Notes: generated by a model from the sequence alone, not told the origin. A DNA stretch of 42,418 nt from Thermoflexales bacterium (GCA_030834825.1 JAUQXC010000259.1:1-42418); one strand, 5' to 3'; positions 1-9,491 are shown, counted from the stretch's first letter. Program-made: numbers and translations.

Positions 1-1122
1 GTTGCGCAGAGTGGCAGTAAGGTTCTGGACCAGGTAGAGGCCGCCGTATCTCGCTGCCGCGTTATCCGAGAGGGTGTTGTTGGTCATCGTCAGAACACCT
101 TGCCAGGCTACCAGCATCTCATACCCGGGGTTGGTATTGCCCGAGAAGGTGTTATTGGTCACAGCCATATTGCCAGAGATGAGCACAACGCCCTGATCTC
201 GTGCTGTATTTTCAGCGAAGAGATTGCCCTCGAGCGTCAGATCGGTTCCATACGTGTACAGAGCTCCGCCCATAAAGGCCGAGTTATGCGTGAAGAGGCT
301 GTTCCGCACCAGCATGGTAAGTTTATTCGGGAGGTCAGCATAGGCAAAGATGGCCCCACCGGCACCATTATTCTCTAGCCGAGTAGAATTGTTCTGGAAG
401 GCGCTGTTTTCAACGGTCAGGCGGCCCGGCCCGATCAAAATGGCCCCGCCTCCAGATGCATCTAAGGAGCTGGCTCTATTGTTGGAGAAGGTGCTGTCGC
501 GCACCACGAGCGTGGTGGACAGAGTCACTTCCTCACCATCGCCACTCAAGATGCCACCGGCGCAGTAGCCGACGTTATCGGCGATGGTGCTATTCAACAC
601 CCAGAGGGTTCCCTGGTTGTTGATGCCACCCCCGCAGTAAGCGGCTGTATTACTCACCACGCTGCTGTCCGTCAGCGTGACTACCGCGCCGGTGTTCACC
701 AGCAGACCGCCGCCACAGCGGTATCCCAGCAAACACCCTGTGATTCCGGCCGGAGTCGCGCCGTGGGTCAGGGTCAAGCCCGCCAGGGTGACCTGACCGG
801 TGATGACTTTGACGACGCGCACCGCCCGGTTGCCGCTGAGCACCAGCGGGGCGCTGAGTCCGCGGCCGTCAATGGTCATGGAGCGGCTAATCTCCAGCTG
901 GCTGGTCAGGGTGATGGTCTGCCCGGCGAGACTGGCGGCGAAGTCAATCGTGTCGCAGGTCACATCGGCCAGCTTCTCACGCAGTGAGCCTGCGCCGCTA
1001 TCGGCCGGGGTAGTGACGGTACAGGTGGCCGCCTGCGCCACGGAGGCTGCGACAAAATATCGCACACCGGCCAGCAATAAAGCGACTATGACAAAGGGAA
1101 CGAGACAACGAAGCGATTTCAT
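1..1122 (-). CDS. Secreted right-handed parallel beta-helix (polymorphic repeat) protein, partial
   Basis: Reading the minus strand from ATG at 1122 gives 374 uninterrupted codons to the left window edge, so the 3' end is missing. AGGAG lies just upstream on the minus strand (about 1129-1134). The N-terminus (MKSLRCLVPFVIVALLLAG) is a signal peptide with likely cleavage after AQA near residue 39. Next comes the pattern TVTTPADSGAGSLREKL, close to the CSLREAI-type start of bacterial extracellular beta-helix proteins. About ten repeats follow, with GGG(I/L) or GGAI turns and N-S/T-x-F/I-x-x-N strands (for example NNTFSGN). Such repeats build a right-handed parallel beta-helix on the cell surface or outside the cell. 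No catalytic residues are recognisable, so the role (adhesin, polysaccharide binding or lyase-like) is open. The missing C-terminus would show the anchor. Confidence 0.85.
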   Translation of the reverse strand, partial: MKSLRCLVPFVIVALLLAGVRYFVAASVAQAATCTVTTPADSGAGSLREKLADVTCDTIDFAASLAGQTITLTSQLEISRSMTIDGRGLSAPLVLSGNRAVRVVKVITGQVTLAGLTLTHGATPAGITGCLLGYRCGGGLLVNTGAVVTLTDSSVVSNTAAYCGGGINNQGTLWVLNSTIADNVGYCAGGILSGDGEEVTLSTTLVVRDSTFSNNRASSLDASGGGAILIGPGRLTVENSAFQNNSTRLENNGAGGAIFAYADLPNKLTMLVRNSLFTHNSAFMGGALYTYGTDLTLEGNLFAENTARDQGVVLISGNMAVTNNTFSGNTNPGYEMLVAWQGVLTMTNNTLSDNAAARYGGLYLVQNLTATLRN

Positions 1123-1232
1123 GTTTTTTCTCCTGAAGAATTTGAGGCAGAAGTAAGCCGAATGCAATTGGTCACCCCGTTACAAGTAGTCTCACGACTA
1201 CAACCAACTCTCAACCTGTAACTGTTCAACCT

Positions 1233-1308
1233 CCGTCATTGCGAGCGTTATTTGCGAAGCAATCTCAGGGCCGATCGGGGGAGATTGCTTCGTTCCTCGC
1301 AATGACGG
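1233..1308. repeat. REP-like palindromic intergenic element
   Basis: Two nested inverted repeats form one long hairpin. CCGTCATTGCGAG at 1233-1245 pairs with its complement at 1296-1308. GCGAAGCAATCTC at 1254-1266 pairs with 1281-1292. The CGTCATTGCGAG...GCAATCTC word is familiar from dispersed palindromic elements in many bacterial genomes. The element lies between two minus-strand genes, 3' of the small gene at 1355 and upstream of the beta-helix gene, so it could act as a terminator or mRNA-stabilising structure. Only this one copy was seen in the window. Confidence 0.8.
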
Positions 1309-1354
1309 CTGAGTAACCTCGACCTGCCCTTTCGGCGTCAAGCAAAATTTGAAC

Positions 1355-1579
1355 TCACCCAGTAGCGCTCAGCATAAAATCGGCGTCGTCTGCCGATTGC
1401 TCCTGGGCCGTATGGGTCTGTTCTTCCACAAACGCAAAGAACGTTTCCAGATCGGCAAAGATATGCCGCTCACCGGTACCGGGGGCCTGGACCGAAGCAT
1501 GCCACGCCGGTTGTTCCGCCGGGCCGGTTGGCCATAAACGCACCACATAGACTAACTGTGGTAAGGACGCCGTGATCAT
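1355..1579 (-). CDS. Small conserved hypothetical protein (74 aa)
   Basis: ATG at 1579 is preceded on the minus strand by AGGAGG (1589-1594) at about ten bases, an excellent ribosome site for so short a frame. The protein starts MITASLPQLVYVVRLWPTG and contains WHASVQAPGTGERHIFADLE followed by TFFAFVEEQ. The order RLW, W-x-A-S-x-x-x-P-x-T-G-E-R and F-A-D/S-L-E-x-x-F-A-F-L/V-E-E-Q matches a short protein family that I recall as common in Chloroflexota and cyanobacteria, often encoded beside large regulators. No function is known to me. It has no signal peptide or membrane span and is probably a small cytoplasmic protein. It seems to be expressed alone, with the REP-like hairpin about 50 bases after its stop. 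Confidence 0.75.
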   Translation of the reverse strand: MITASLPQLVYVVRLWPTGPAEQPAWHASVQAPGTGERHIFADLETFFAFVEEQTHTAQEQSADDADFMLSATG

Positions 1580-1764
1580 GGCGAGTGACCTCCTCTTTCA
1601 GATTGGCTTTACTGTACCGCCCGATCGTCCAACGAACGTCCAATTGAGGTGCCCGTTGTTTGGTTTATCGGCGCCACTCTGCCGCGAGGTGTGCACGGCA
1701 AGGATGTCAATGGGACGCATTGCCGAATACACAGGCAGGCTGTTTGCCGAAGGTTTTGTAGATT

Positions 1765-1785
1765 CCCCGCAGTTCAACTGCGGGG
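1765..1785. other. Perfect 21-base palindrome in the leader region
   Basis: Ten-base arms (CCCCGCAGTT and its exact complement) flank a single central C. It lies about 70 bases upstream of the -35 box of the activator gene at 1913 and about 185 bases upstream of the small minus-strand gene. It could be an operator, a terminator for an unseen transcript, or a remnant terminal repeat. There is no T-run on either side, which argues against an intrinsic terminator. Confidence 0.5.
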
Positions 1786-1853
1786 CGAACGAATTTACAC
1801 ACAATCCGGCATACCACCACAGACATGGGAGCCCGCTCTGCGGCCTATCTGAC

Positions 1854-1882
1854 TTGCCTTTGCCCGTGCCCCTCTTTATAAT
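1854..1882 (+). promoter_or_regulatory. Sigma-70 type promoter for the 1913 activator gene
   Basis: TTGCCT at 1854-1859 and a perfect TATAAT at 1877-1882 are separated by exactly 17 bases. The expected transcript start is near 1889, leaving a leader of about 24 bases before ATG 1913. Confidence 0.8.
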
Positions 1883-1912
1883 GCTTTCACTTTTACGGTT
1901 AGGCTCGCTAGC

Positions 1913-4900
1913 ATGTCACACCTTGCTCTCTCGTTTTTGGGTATCTTTCAGGTCACGCGCGACGGCCAACCCGTGCGCGACTTTCGCGTGAATGCGGCGC
2001 GTGCTTTGTTGGTCTATCTGGCGCTGGAGTCCGATCGACCGCATCGTCGCGAGTCGCTGGCCGGCTTATTGTGGCCGGATCTGCCCGATGGGGTGGCGCT
2101 CCGCAATCTGCGCCATACCTTAACGGATCTGCGTCACGCCCTGGGTGAGCCTGAGGCGGTTTCCGCGCTGCACGTCACGCGCCGTACGCTTCAATTCAAT
2201 CTCGATCGATCCACGTGGCTCGACGTGGCGGCTTTTCAGCGGGGAATTCGCGCGGCTGATTTGAGCGAGATTGAGCAAGCCGTGGCGTTGTATCACGGTC
2301 CGTTATTAGCCGGCCTGGCGTTGACGAACAGCCCGCTCTTTGAAGAGTGGCTGCTGGTGCGCCAACAACACTTGGCACAATTAGCTGTAGCTGCTCAACA
2401 GCGGCTGGCCGAGTGGTACGCTGCCTCCGGCGACTATCGCCGCGCGCGCGACTATGCCGCGCAGATGTTGGAGATCGATCCGTGGCACGAGGTGGCGCAG
2501 CACTTGCTGATGCAGGCCCTCGCCCTCGACGGGCAGCGCGGGGCGGCGCTGGCGCAGTACGAAGCCTATCGTGATCAACTGGCTCGCGAGCTCAACGCTC
2601 AACCCTCTGGCGAACTAACCGCCGCCTATGAACGTCTGCGGCTGGGGCAGCGTGCCATCTCCCCCTTGCGCGCCTCGCTTGGCGCGACGCCCCCGACAAG
2701 TGATGTTGTCGCGCCGACGGAGTTTGCCACGCCGACGCAGTGTGTTGCCCGTGATCAGGAACTGGCGCGGCTTCAGCAATTACTTTCTCGCGCACGGCGC
2801 GGATACACCCTATCCAACGCTCCACTGGAGCGTTGGGGGTGCCCTGGGGGTGGACATCTCGTCTTCATCAGCGGTGAAGCGGGCAGCGGGAAGACTGTCC
2901 TCTTGGCCGAGTTCACCCGGCGTGCCTTGCTGCTGAACAGTGATGTGATCATCGCGGGCGGCGCGTGCAGTGCGCAGACCGGGCAGGGCGATCCGTATTT
3001 ACCATTCCGTGAAATCCTGAAGCTCTTAACGGGCGACATCGAGGCCCACCGGGCCAGTGGCGCACTGGCCCCCGCTTACGCGCGCCGTCTCTGGGACGCC
3101 GTGCCGGAGGCTCTGGCCGCGCTCATCGAGCATGGCCCCGACTTAATCGGTCCGTTGCTGGATGGGCACACGCTGGCCTTGCGCGCAGAAGCCTTTACGC
3201 CGCTGCCAGCCCGGTGGCGCACCCGCTTGACTGAGCTGACCCAACGGCCCAGCCCGGCGCGCCCACTGGCCGATCTGCACCATCAAATCGCCACGGTGCT
3301 GGCCGCCATCGCGCACACACGTCCCCTCATCCTCATCATCGACGATGCGCAATGGGCCGACGCCGAAACGATCGGATTGTTGTTTCACCTGAGCCGCTTC
3401 TCGTCGGCGCGCTGGTTGATCTTGTGCGCCTATCGATCGGGTGACGTGATCGCCGATCGGGCCGGTCAACGGCACCCCTTGTCCTCCGTCATCAACGAAG
3501 TGCAACGTCTCACCGGCCAGCTACCGATCAATCTGGATGAGATTGAAGGGCGCGCTTTCATCGATGCACTCCTGGATGCCGAGCCGAATGAGTTGTCGGT
3601 CGAGTTTCGTGAGGCGCTCTATCAACACACCAATGGACACGCGCTCTTCACGGTCGAGATGATTAGCGGCCTGAAATCGCGCGGCCAATTAGTACGCAAC
3701 GAACGCGGCGCTTGGGTAGCGGGTGAGCAGCTGGAGTGGCAGCACTTGCCCGCCCGGGTCGAGGCCGTCATCGCCGAGCATGTCGAGCGTGTGCCCGCGC
3801 GCTGGCAAGCGCTCTTGCAAGCCGCGTGCGTGGCCGGCGGCGAGTTCATCGCCGGAGTTGTGGCCGGTGCCAGTGGGTTGGCCGAAGACGAGGTGGTGCG
3901 CGCTTTGAGCGGTGAGTTGAGCCAACGCTATCAACTGGTCACAGCCACGCGCGTCGAGCGCAGCGGCGCCCAGCGTTGGCTGCGTTATCGCTTTCGGCAT
4001 ACTTTGTTCGAGACTTACTTGTATCAGCGGCTGGATGCCGTGACGCGGACCCGGCTGCATGAAACGATCGGCACGGGGCTGGAACAGTGCTATGCCGATC
4101 GGCCCGACGCCATCGCCGAAAGCGCGTTGCAGTTGGCATGGCACTTCGAAGCGGCCGGTTTGAATTTGAAAGCGGCCGGTTACGAGCTGATCGCTGGACA
4201 GCGCGCCCAGCAGCTGTCAGCCTATCACGAGGCCAGCCAGTTGTTCATGCACGGTTTGACGCTGTTGGCCGCTGTGCCCGATTCGAGAGAACGCGCGCAG
4301 CTGGAAATGAACCTGCAATTGACGCTGGCCGCGGTCTTGTTAGAGCAAGGCTGGGGCACGCCCGATCAGGCGCGGGTGTTCGATCGGGCCTTGGAGTTGG
4401 CGCAGCAATCCGAGGCCACGATCGAATTGGCGTATGCGCTCCACCTGGCAGTCGATCTGGCTCAGGGTCGGGGGGAATCAGCCAAAGCCGTAACGGTGAG
4501 TCAGGATCTATTACGCCTGGCCGAGCAAATTGGGCGACCGCCGTTGCTGGCCTTAGCGCACTACTCACTGGGTTCGAGCCTGCTCTTGAGCGGCGACCTT
4601 GGATCGGCGCGCGCTCAGCTGGCCCAGGCTGTGCTGCTCAATGACCAGTCCTCCCAGCAAACGAATGCCCCGCTCACCGGCGCTGATGTAGGCCTCGGCG
4701 CATTGTCCTGGTCGATCCTGGCAGCCTGGCTAACGGGCGATCACGCGGCGGCCGAAGCGCACATTGAGCAGGTGATGGCGCGCGCTCACCAGATCGATCA
4801 TGCGTTTTCACTGGGCATCGCACTGATGGTTGGAGTCTGCCCCTATTGGTTATGGCAGGGCCGCTCCACCGAAGATCAAGGGCGGCACTACATCGATCAG

Positions 4901-5344
4901 TTAAGCCGCCTAGCAGAGGGCGACGTGCCGATGTTTCGCGCGTGGGTGAAGGTGTTTGACGGTTACTGGCGCGCGCGGCGCGGTGAGGTGACCGGCCTCG
5001 CCGAACTGCGGCAGGGCATGGCAGAGTGGGCGGTGACCGGCTCGCGCAGTGGCTATGCGTATCAACGCCTGCTGCTGATCGAGGCGTATTTGATCGCAGG
5101 CGAAATCGCGGCGGCGCAGCAAGCTGCTGACGAAGCCTGCGCCTTTATCGAGCAGTCGGGCAATCAGGTGTATGAGGCCGAACTGTATCGCTTAAGCGGC
5201 GAGATCGCTGCGGCACGGGGCGACAACGCTGAGGCCGAAGCGTGTTTCCGAGCCGCGATCGAAGTGGCGCAGGCACAGGGGGCGATCACCTGGGCGCAAC
5301 GGGCAATGCATAGTCTGGAGAGGGGCAGTCAATCCGTCATCTGA
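1913..5344 (+). CDS. BTAD-domain transcriptional activator with AAA ATPase and TPR region
   Basis: This is a 1143-aa cytoplasmic regulator of the AfsR/SARP-like large type. Residues 1-100 are the winged-helix DNA-binding part (starting MSHLALSFLGIFQVTRDGQP, with LLWPDLPD before the recognition region). Residues about 100-245 are the BTAD helical repeats (FEEWLLVRQQHL, YAAQMLEIDPWHE). Residues about 275-560 are a STAND-type ATPase with Walker A GEAGSGKT at 321-328 and Walker B LILIIDDAQWAD near 472-483. The C-terminal half is TPR/helical and rich in YHEASQLF- and RLSGEIAAARGD-like repeats. The family couples ATP-dependent oligomerisation to ligand or partner sensing and activates nearby promoters. 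The gene has its own promoter and stands alone, so its target is unknown. Length and domain order are normal for Chloroflexota. Confidence 0.9.
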   Translation: MSHLALSFLGIFQVTRDGQPVRDFRVNAARALLVYLALESDRPHRRESLAGLLWPDLPDGVALRNLRHTLTDLRHALGEPEAVSALHVTRRTLQFNLDRSTWLDVAAFQRGIRAADLSEIEQAVALYHGPLLAGLALTNSPLFEEWLLVRQQHLAQLAVAAQQRLAEWYAASGDYRRARDYAAQMLEIDPWHEVAQHLLMQALALDGQRGAALAQYEAYRDQLARELNAQPSGELTAAYERLRLGQRAISPLRASLGATPPTSDVVAPTEFATPTQCVARDQELARLQQLLSRARRGYTLSNAPLERWGCPGGGHLVFISGEAGSGKTVLLAEFTRRALLLNSDVIIAGGACSAQTGQGDPYLPFREILKLLTGDIEAHRASGALAPAYARRLWDAVPEALAALIEHGPDLIGPLLDGHTLALRAEAFTPLPARWRTRLTELTQRPSPARPLADLHHQIATVLAAIAHTRPLILIIDDAQWADAETIGLLFHLSRFSSARWLILCAYRSGDVIADRAGQRHPLSSVINEVQRLTGQLPINLDEIEGRAFIDALLDAEPNELSVEFREALYQHTNGHALFTVEMISGLKSRGQLVRNERGAWVAGEQLEWQHLPARVEAVIAEHVERVPARWQALLQAACVAGGEFIAGVVAGASGLAEDEVVRALSGELSQRYQLVTATRVERSGAQRWLRYRFRHTLFETYLYQRLDAVTRTRLHETIGTGLEQCYADRPDAIAESALQLAWHFEAAGLNLKAAGYELIAGQRAQQLSAYHEASQLFMHGLTLLAAVPDSRERAQLEMNLQLTLAAVLLEQGWGTPDQARVFDRALELAQQSEATIELAYALHLAVDLAQGRGESAKAVTVSQDLLRLAEQIGRPPLLALAHYSLGSSLLLSGDLGSARAQLAQAVLLNDQSSQQTNAPLTGADVGLGALSWSILAAWLTGDHAAAEAHIEQVMARAHQIDHAFSLGIALMVGVCPYWLWQGRSTEDQGRHYIDQLSRLAEGDVPMFRAWVKVFDGYWRARRGEVTGLAELRQGMAEWAVTGSRSGYAYQRLLLIEAYLIAGEIAAAQQAADEACAFIEQSGNQVYEAELYRLSGEIAAARGDNAEAEACFRAAIEVAQAQGAITWAQRAMHSLERGSQSVI

Positions 5345-5946
5345 AATGGCGCGGTCGATCTCGATCCCGTGTTTACGCTGGACTTGCCAAGAGCAAGCGC
5401 TGTCCGTCACACCAGGGCGAATTCAGCGAGTTGCTTTCTCTGCACAGAGGATTGTGGGGGGTGTTGGTGTGTAGGTGTTCTGATAGCTCGAAGCATTCTT
5501 TATCCAGGTCAATCAGGGTAGTTTTCGGATAGAACACTCGTGAATTGGCATAGTGTTACAATTAACGCTTGTACCTTGAGAAATCCTACTGCTCGCCTTG
5601 AATCTTCGGCGCGATCTTCTTCAATCGTTCTTCCTGCCGCTCATAGTCGCCGAGGTGGACGCGCAATGAGCACACTTACTATCCTCAGAGCCCATTGCTA
5701 CATCGCGCGTGTCTGTAACATCGCCATGGGCGTGCTCAACTCACCTTGTCCGAACCCTTCCGCAACTCGCTTGCTCGCTACTGAGGCCTACGCCCAGGCA
5801 CGATGGTTAGATTCTGTCTGAAGGTGCGCTCGACGAGGTCACCTCGCGGCAGAGGCTCCGCCGTTCGCCTCGCGCACCCGCAGGCCTGGCCCAAGTGGGG
5901 TGTCCCGCCCATATGCTCGTCGCGAGTGAACCAGCCCAAACCACGA
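5345..5946. other. Intergenic region, no supported gene; repeat fragments
   Basis: About 600 bases separate the convergent activator gene and VWA gene. Short frames here lack ribosome sites and recognisable protein patterns. Around 5404-5435 a CCAGGGCGAATTCAGCGAG stretch resembles the first part of the dispersed repeat described at 13514 and 30332. Around 5843-5885 a CTCCGCC...CTCGCGCACC stretch resembles 30208-30250. This suggests decayed mobile or repeated DNA. No clear terminator with a T-run was seen. Confidence 0.5.
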
Positions 5947-7128
5947 TCACCTATCGCGCGCGGTCACAATGCCTTGCGCCGCGGCCCACTGGTTCACATC
6001 GCGCCGGCCGATGGCGGCTGCCATGAGATCAGGAAATTGATCGGGAGTGCAGGCAAACGCAGGGATGCCCAACGCGCTCAGCGTCGCTGCGGTGGCGTGA
6101 TCGAAACTCGGGGCACCGTCGTCACTCAAAGCCAGCAGGGCGATCATGTTTACGCCGCTGCCGACAAGCGCCGCCGCGCGCTTCAGCATCTCTTCGCGAT
6201 TGCCGCCTTCGTAGAGATCGCTAATCAGGATGAGGATGGTGTCGTGCGGCTGACGGATCAAGTTCTGGCAATAGCCCAACGCCTGGTTGATGTCCGTGCC
6301 GCCGCCCAACTGCACGCCAAAAAGAATGTCAACCGGATCGCTCAGTTCTTCGGTGAGATCGACCACCGAAGTATCGAACACGACGAAGCGCGTCTGAATC
6401 GATGACAGCGAAGCCAGCACCGAGCCAAAGATGCCGGAGTAGACCACCGAGGACGCCATCGAACCGCTTTGATCGATGCATAGAATGATCTCGCGCAAGG
6501 CCGATCGTTTGTGCCCGTAACCGATACGTGTTTCAGGAATGATCGTGCGATATTCCGGCTGGTAGTGCTTGAGGTTGGCGCGAATGGTGCGGTGCCAGTC
6601 GATCTCGTTGTGGCGCGGACGGCGGTTGCGCGCAGCTCGATTGAGACTGCCGGTCACGGCTTGCCGCAATTGGTTGGCCAGTCTCCGTTCCACTTCTTCC
6701 ACCACTCGCCGCACGACCAGCCGCGCCGTATCCTTGGTTTTGTTGGGAATGACGCTGCGCAACGCCAACAGGTTGGCGACCAGCTGCACATCCGGTTCGA
6801 CGGCCTGTAGCATTTCGGGTTGCAGCAGCATCTCGCGCAGATTCAGGCGATCCAGCGCATCCTGCTGCATGACCTTCACCACCGAGGAGGGGAAGTAGGT
6901 GCGAATGTCGCCCAGCCAGCGCGCAACGTTGGGGGCAGAACTGCCCAGCCCGCCGCGTCGATTCGTGCCGCGATCCTCGCCAGCGCCGTCCGCATCATAC
7001 AATGCGCTCAAAGCGCGATCGATGCCCTCGTCACTGCCTATCAACGATAGGCCGATCCCGTCGGCTTCATCACCACCGAGGATTAAGCGCCATCTCCGCA
7101 ATCGTTCGCTTTCAGCGATTGGCGTCAT
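5947..7128 (-). CDS. VWA (von Willebrand factor A) domain protein of the MoxR-VWA operon
   Basis: This is a 393-aa cytoplasmic protein and the last gene of the five-gene minus-strand operon. Its start overlaps the end of the DUF5682 gene by 17 bases, which indicates translational coupling. The N-terminal 200 residues are helical and basic. A VWA domain follows with an intact metal-ion adhesion site: DQSGS at 219-223, the threonine of GGGTDI at 275-280 (T278), and ISDLYEGG near 302-309. MoxR AAA ATPases usually work with VWA partners, in which the metal site binds a client carboxylate and the ATPase remodels or inserts metal into it (as in CobS/CobT and BchI/BchD chelatases, or CoxD/CoxE). The partner ATPase here is the gene at 9492. 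The client is unknown. Domain identification is strong and the role is inferred. Confidence 0.88.
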   Translation of the reverse strand: MTPIAESERLRRWRLILGGDEADGIGLSLIGSDEGIDRALSALYDADGAGEDRGTNRRGGLGSSAPNVARWLGDIRTYFPSSVVKVMQQDALDRLNLREMLLQPEMLQAVEPDVQLVANLLALRSVIPNKTKDTARLVVRRVVEEVERRLANQLRQAVTGSLNRAARNRRPRHNEIDWHRTIRANLKHYQPEYRTIIPETRIGYGHKRSALREIILCIDQSGSMASSVVYSGIFGSVLASLSSIQTRFVVFDTSVVDLTEELSDPVDILFGVQLGGGTDINQALGYCQNLIRQPHDTILILISDLYEGGNREEMLKRAAALVGSGVNMIALLALSDDGAPSFDHATAATLSALGIPAFACTPDQFPDLMAAAIGRRDVNQWAAAQGIVTARDR

Positions 7129-9445
7129 GTTCCAGTCCCAATAGTTTCATCACTAACGGCAGCGCTTTCTCAGCTCGTTCCACATCAAAGTCCGATCTCT
7201 GCGTATCGCTTCCTGCCTCCCGCGAAGCGCCCCCGTGGGGTTGCATGCTGTTTCCTGCACCCTGCTTTACCTTCTCGCCCATCTGCGTGCGCTCGGGTCG
7301 CGAGAACGTACTGAACGTGCGGCGCAGCAACGGCAGCAACTGCGTGAAAGCGTCTGCCGAAAGCGTAACTAACCACTCGTCGATGACGCGCCACAGCGCT
7401 TCATCGTGCAGCAGCAGCAAGCCGCTGCCACGCAGGAAACCTTCGATCCAGGCCGCCGCCTGTGTCGGTTCGTTCGCTGTCGATAACGCCAGGCTCATGT
7501 GCTGCGCGGCATCACTGGCGGTGAGCTGTCCCTGATTGAGCAACAAGCGACAACACCGTCCAGCGATGAGTCCATGCAACCCTTGTTGATCGCTGAGTTG
7601 TTTTAGCACGCCATGCCACGCGCTGGTGTAAGCGTCGTTCTGCAATATGCCGATCGCGTGGTGGACGTCAGTCAAGTGCTTGAGCATCGTCGCGGCCGCC
7701 TCGTCGTTGAGCGAGGCACACGCCCCTGGCAAGCCAATCACCATGCGTGCGATCAAGCCGGCAACGATATGATTCACGGCGCTTAGATCGGTCTGGCGTA
7801 CGTTGCCGTAGCGCAGCACGTTCACCAGCGGCGGCAGTGCCGCCATGAGATGCTGCACGTCACTGGCGACGGCGGCCTCGGCCTGCACGCGGTCCATCAC
7901 AGCCGGTACCGCTTCAGACAGATCGGCCAGCAAGACCCGATCGACCAGTTGGGTCAGCGTCGGCAGATCGGTGGCCTTGGTCGCCTTGTCGCTGGCGAAG
8001 GTCGTGGCCGCTTTCAGCACGGTATTGCCCCAGACACCGGCTTCGATCACGCCCACCACGAATTCGGGCTGCCACTGAATTTGCCACAATTCATGGAAGG
8101 TGCCCTTCACTTTGCCCGTGCGCTGCACCGCCCCCCACGGAATGTTGAGCAACCGCAGACGATGCAGCAAGCGGCTGCGATCGAGCTCGAGCGGCTGGCG
8201 CAGATCCAGATCGAGGGTGCGCTGTGTCACGTCCGCAGGCAAACGCAGGCGTTTCTGTTCGCGTTCCAGATCGCGTTGTAGCGGCGGCATCGGTGTGGCA
8301 GCGGGCACACGGCCCAACGTTTCGCCGACGATCAATTTGGTGTGGATCAACTGCAAGGGCAGATCGTTGCCAAAGCAGAACACGGTCTGCGCGGCGTCGT
8401 TCATCTCCGGCAAGCCCGGTATCGGTCGCTGGCGCAACGCGGCCAGTGTTTCCGCTAAACGTACGGCTTCGATGATGTGCGCCGACGATGCGTCGAGATC
8501 TTCTTTGCGCAGCAGCCGCGCCACCTTCGTCAACCACCGGATTGTCACGTGATCGCGCGTTGTCCACAAATGATCGTACCAACCGGGTGATTCGATGCCT
8601 GCGCCGTAGCCGCTGTGATATGAGAGGCGGCTGTACGTCCATGGCGTCCACGTCGCTTCGATTTTGATCTTGGGCAAGCCCTTTAACAACGCCGCATCTT
8701 CTTTCGCGGGCGGCAGCTTTGCCACTGCCGGAGCGTGCCACGCGCCACACACGACAGCGATGCGCTCGTAGCCTTCACGCTGCGCCGCGCGGATCGTCTG
8801 GCGCATGTACGCTTCGCGTTCGCGCTGCGGGCCGATCGGGTTGGGCGCATCCGGTAGTTCTTCACGAAGTGCCTCGCGTAGCGCCGTCATCGCTTCGAGG
8901 ATCGCGGCAAAAAGTTCGCGGGCATCGCGACGCTGCTCTACCATGTGTTCCCACCAGCGTTCGCCGTCTTGATAGCCGGCAGCTTCAGCCAGATATTGCA
9001 GAGGATCAAGATAAATCGCTGCTTGCGGCTCGCTATTGGCTGATGGCTGATGGCTACTTGCTTCCTGCTGCTCACGCTGCGCCGTCAGAGCAGCGATCAG
9101 TTTCAACTCGATCGCCAGTTGGTGCGTTTGCGGCAGATCCATGAAGCGCACCGGGATGTCGTGTTTCACGCCATACAATAGCGCCTGCCATTCCGGTGAG
9201 AACACGGCGAAGGGATAAAACACCGCGTGCTGCGGCTGATCGGGCACGTAGAGCAGCAAAGCCACGGGGGGCCGCATCTCGGCGTGCGCGATCAGCGGGA
9301 GGAGATCATCGGCTTCAGGCGGACCTTCCACCAGGATCGCATCGGGGCGCAGCTGCTCCAACGCGCGACGCAGACTGCGCGCCGAGCCCGGCCCGTGATG
9401 ACGAATGCCGAAGATGGTGGGTGATGAGGCAGTTGACTTAGCCAC
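7112..9445 (-). CDS. DUF5682 family protein
   Basis: This is a 777-aa protein starting at GTG 9445 with AAGG upstream. The opening FGIRHHGPGSARSL and the following ILVEGPPEADDLLPLI are the hallmark of the family I know as DUF5682. Three spaced motifs, GIRHH (13-17), VEGPPE (39-44) and GAWHAP (234-239), plus REAYM (210-214), follow the G-x-x-H / E / R-x-x-x-M / G-x-x-H order of the TraB/TIKI/EreA/ChaN superfamily, some of whose members are metal-dependent hydrolases. I infer a divergent member of that fold at the N-terminus, about residues 1-260. The remainder is helical and has no recognised fold. It sits between the MoxR ATPase (46-base gap) and the VWA gene (17-base overlap), so it probably belongs to their complex. 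Family call is firm; enzymatic activity is inference. Confidence 0.85.
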   Translation of the reverse strand: MAKSTASSPTIFGIRHHGPGSARSLRRALEQLRPDAILVEGPPEADDLLPLIAHAEMRPPVALLLYVPDQPQHAVFYPFAVFSPEWQALLYGVKHDIPVRFMDLPQTHQLAIELKLIAALTAQREQQEASSHQPSANSEPQAAIYLDPLQYLAEAAGYQDGERWWEHMVEQRRDARELFAAILEAMTALREALREELPDAPNPIGPQREREAYMRQTIRAAQREGYERIAVVCGAWHAPAVAKLPPAKEDAALLKGLPKIKIEATWTPWTYSRLSYHSGYGAGIESPGWYDHLWTTRDHVTIRWLTKVARLLRKEDLDASSAHIIEAVRLAETLAALRQRPIPGLPEMNDAAQTVFCFGNDLPLQLIHTKLIVGETLGRVPAATPMPPLQRDLEREQKRLRLPADVTQRTLDLDLRQPLELDRSRLLHRLRLLNIPWGAVQRTGKVKGTFHELWQIQWQPEFVVGVIEAGVWGNTVLKAATTFASDKATKATDLPTLTQLVDRVLLADLSEAVPAVMDRVQAEAAVASDVQHLMAALPPLVNVLRYGNVRQTDLSAVNHIVAGLIARMVIGLPGACASLNDEAAATMLKHLTDVHHAIGILQNDAYTSAWHGVLKQLSDQQGLHGLIAGRCCRLLLNQGQLTASDAAQHMSLALSTANEPTQAAAWIEGFLRGSGLLLLHDEALWRVIDEWLVTLSADAFTQLLPLLRRTFSTFSRPERTQMGEKVKQGAGNSMQPHGGASREAGSDTQRSDFDVERAEKALPLVMKLLGLEHDANR

Positions 9446-9491
9446 GATACCTTACAAGCACAGGATCTTTTTACACATTACGTTGTACGTA

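Noticed and set aside
5540-5821. Short plus-strand open frame in the gap after the activator gene
   Set aside because: No ribosome site, no recognisable family pattern, and the region looks like decayed repeat DNA.
5803-6405. A 200-codon plus-strand open frame
   Set aside because: Most of it is antisense to the VWA gene, it has no ribosome site, and its composition is that of a GC-rich shadow frame.
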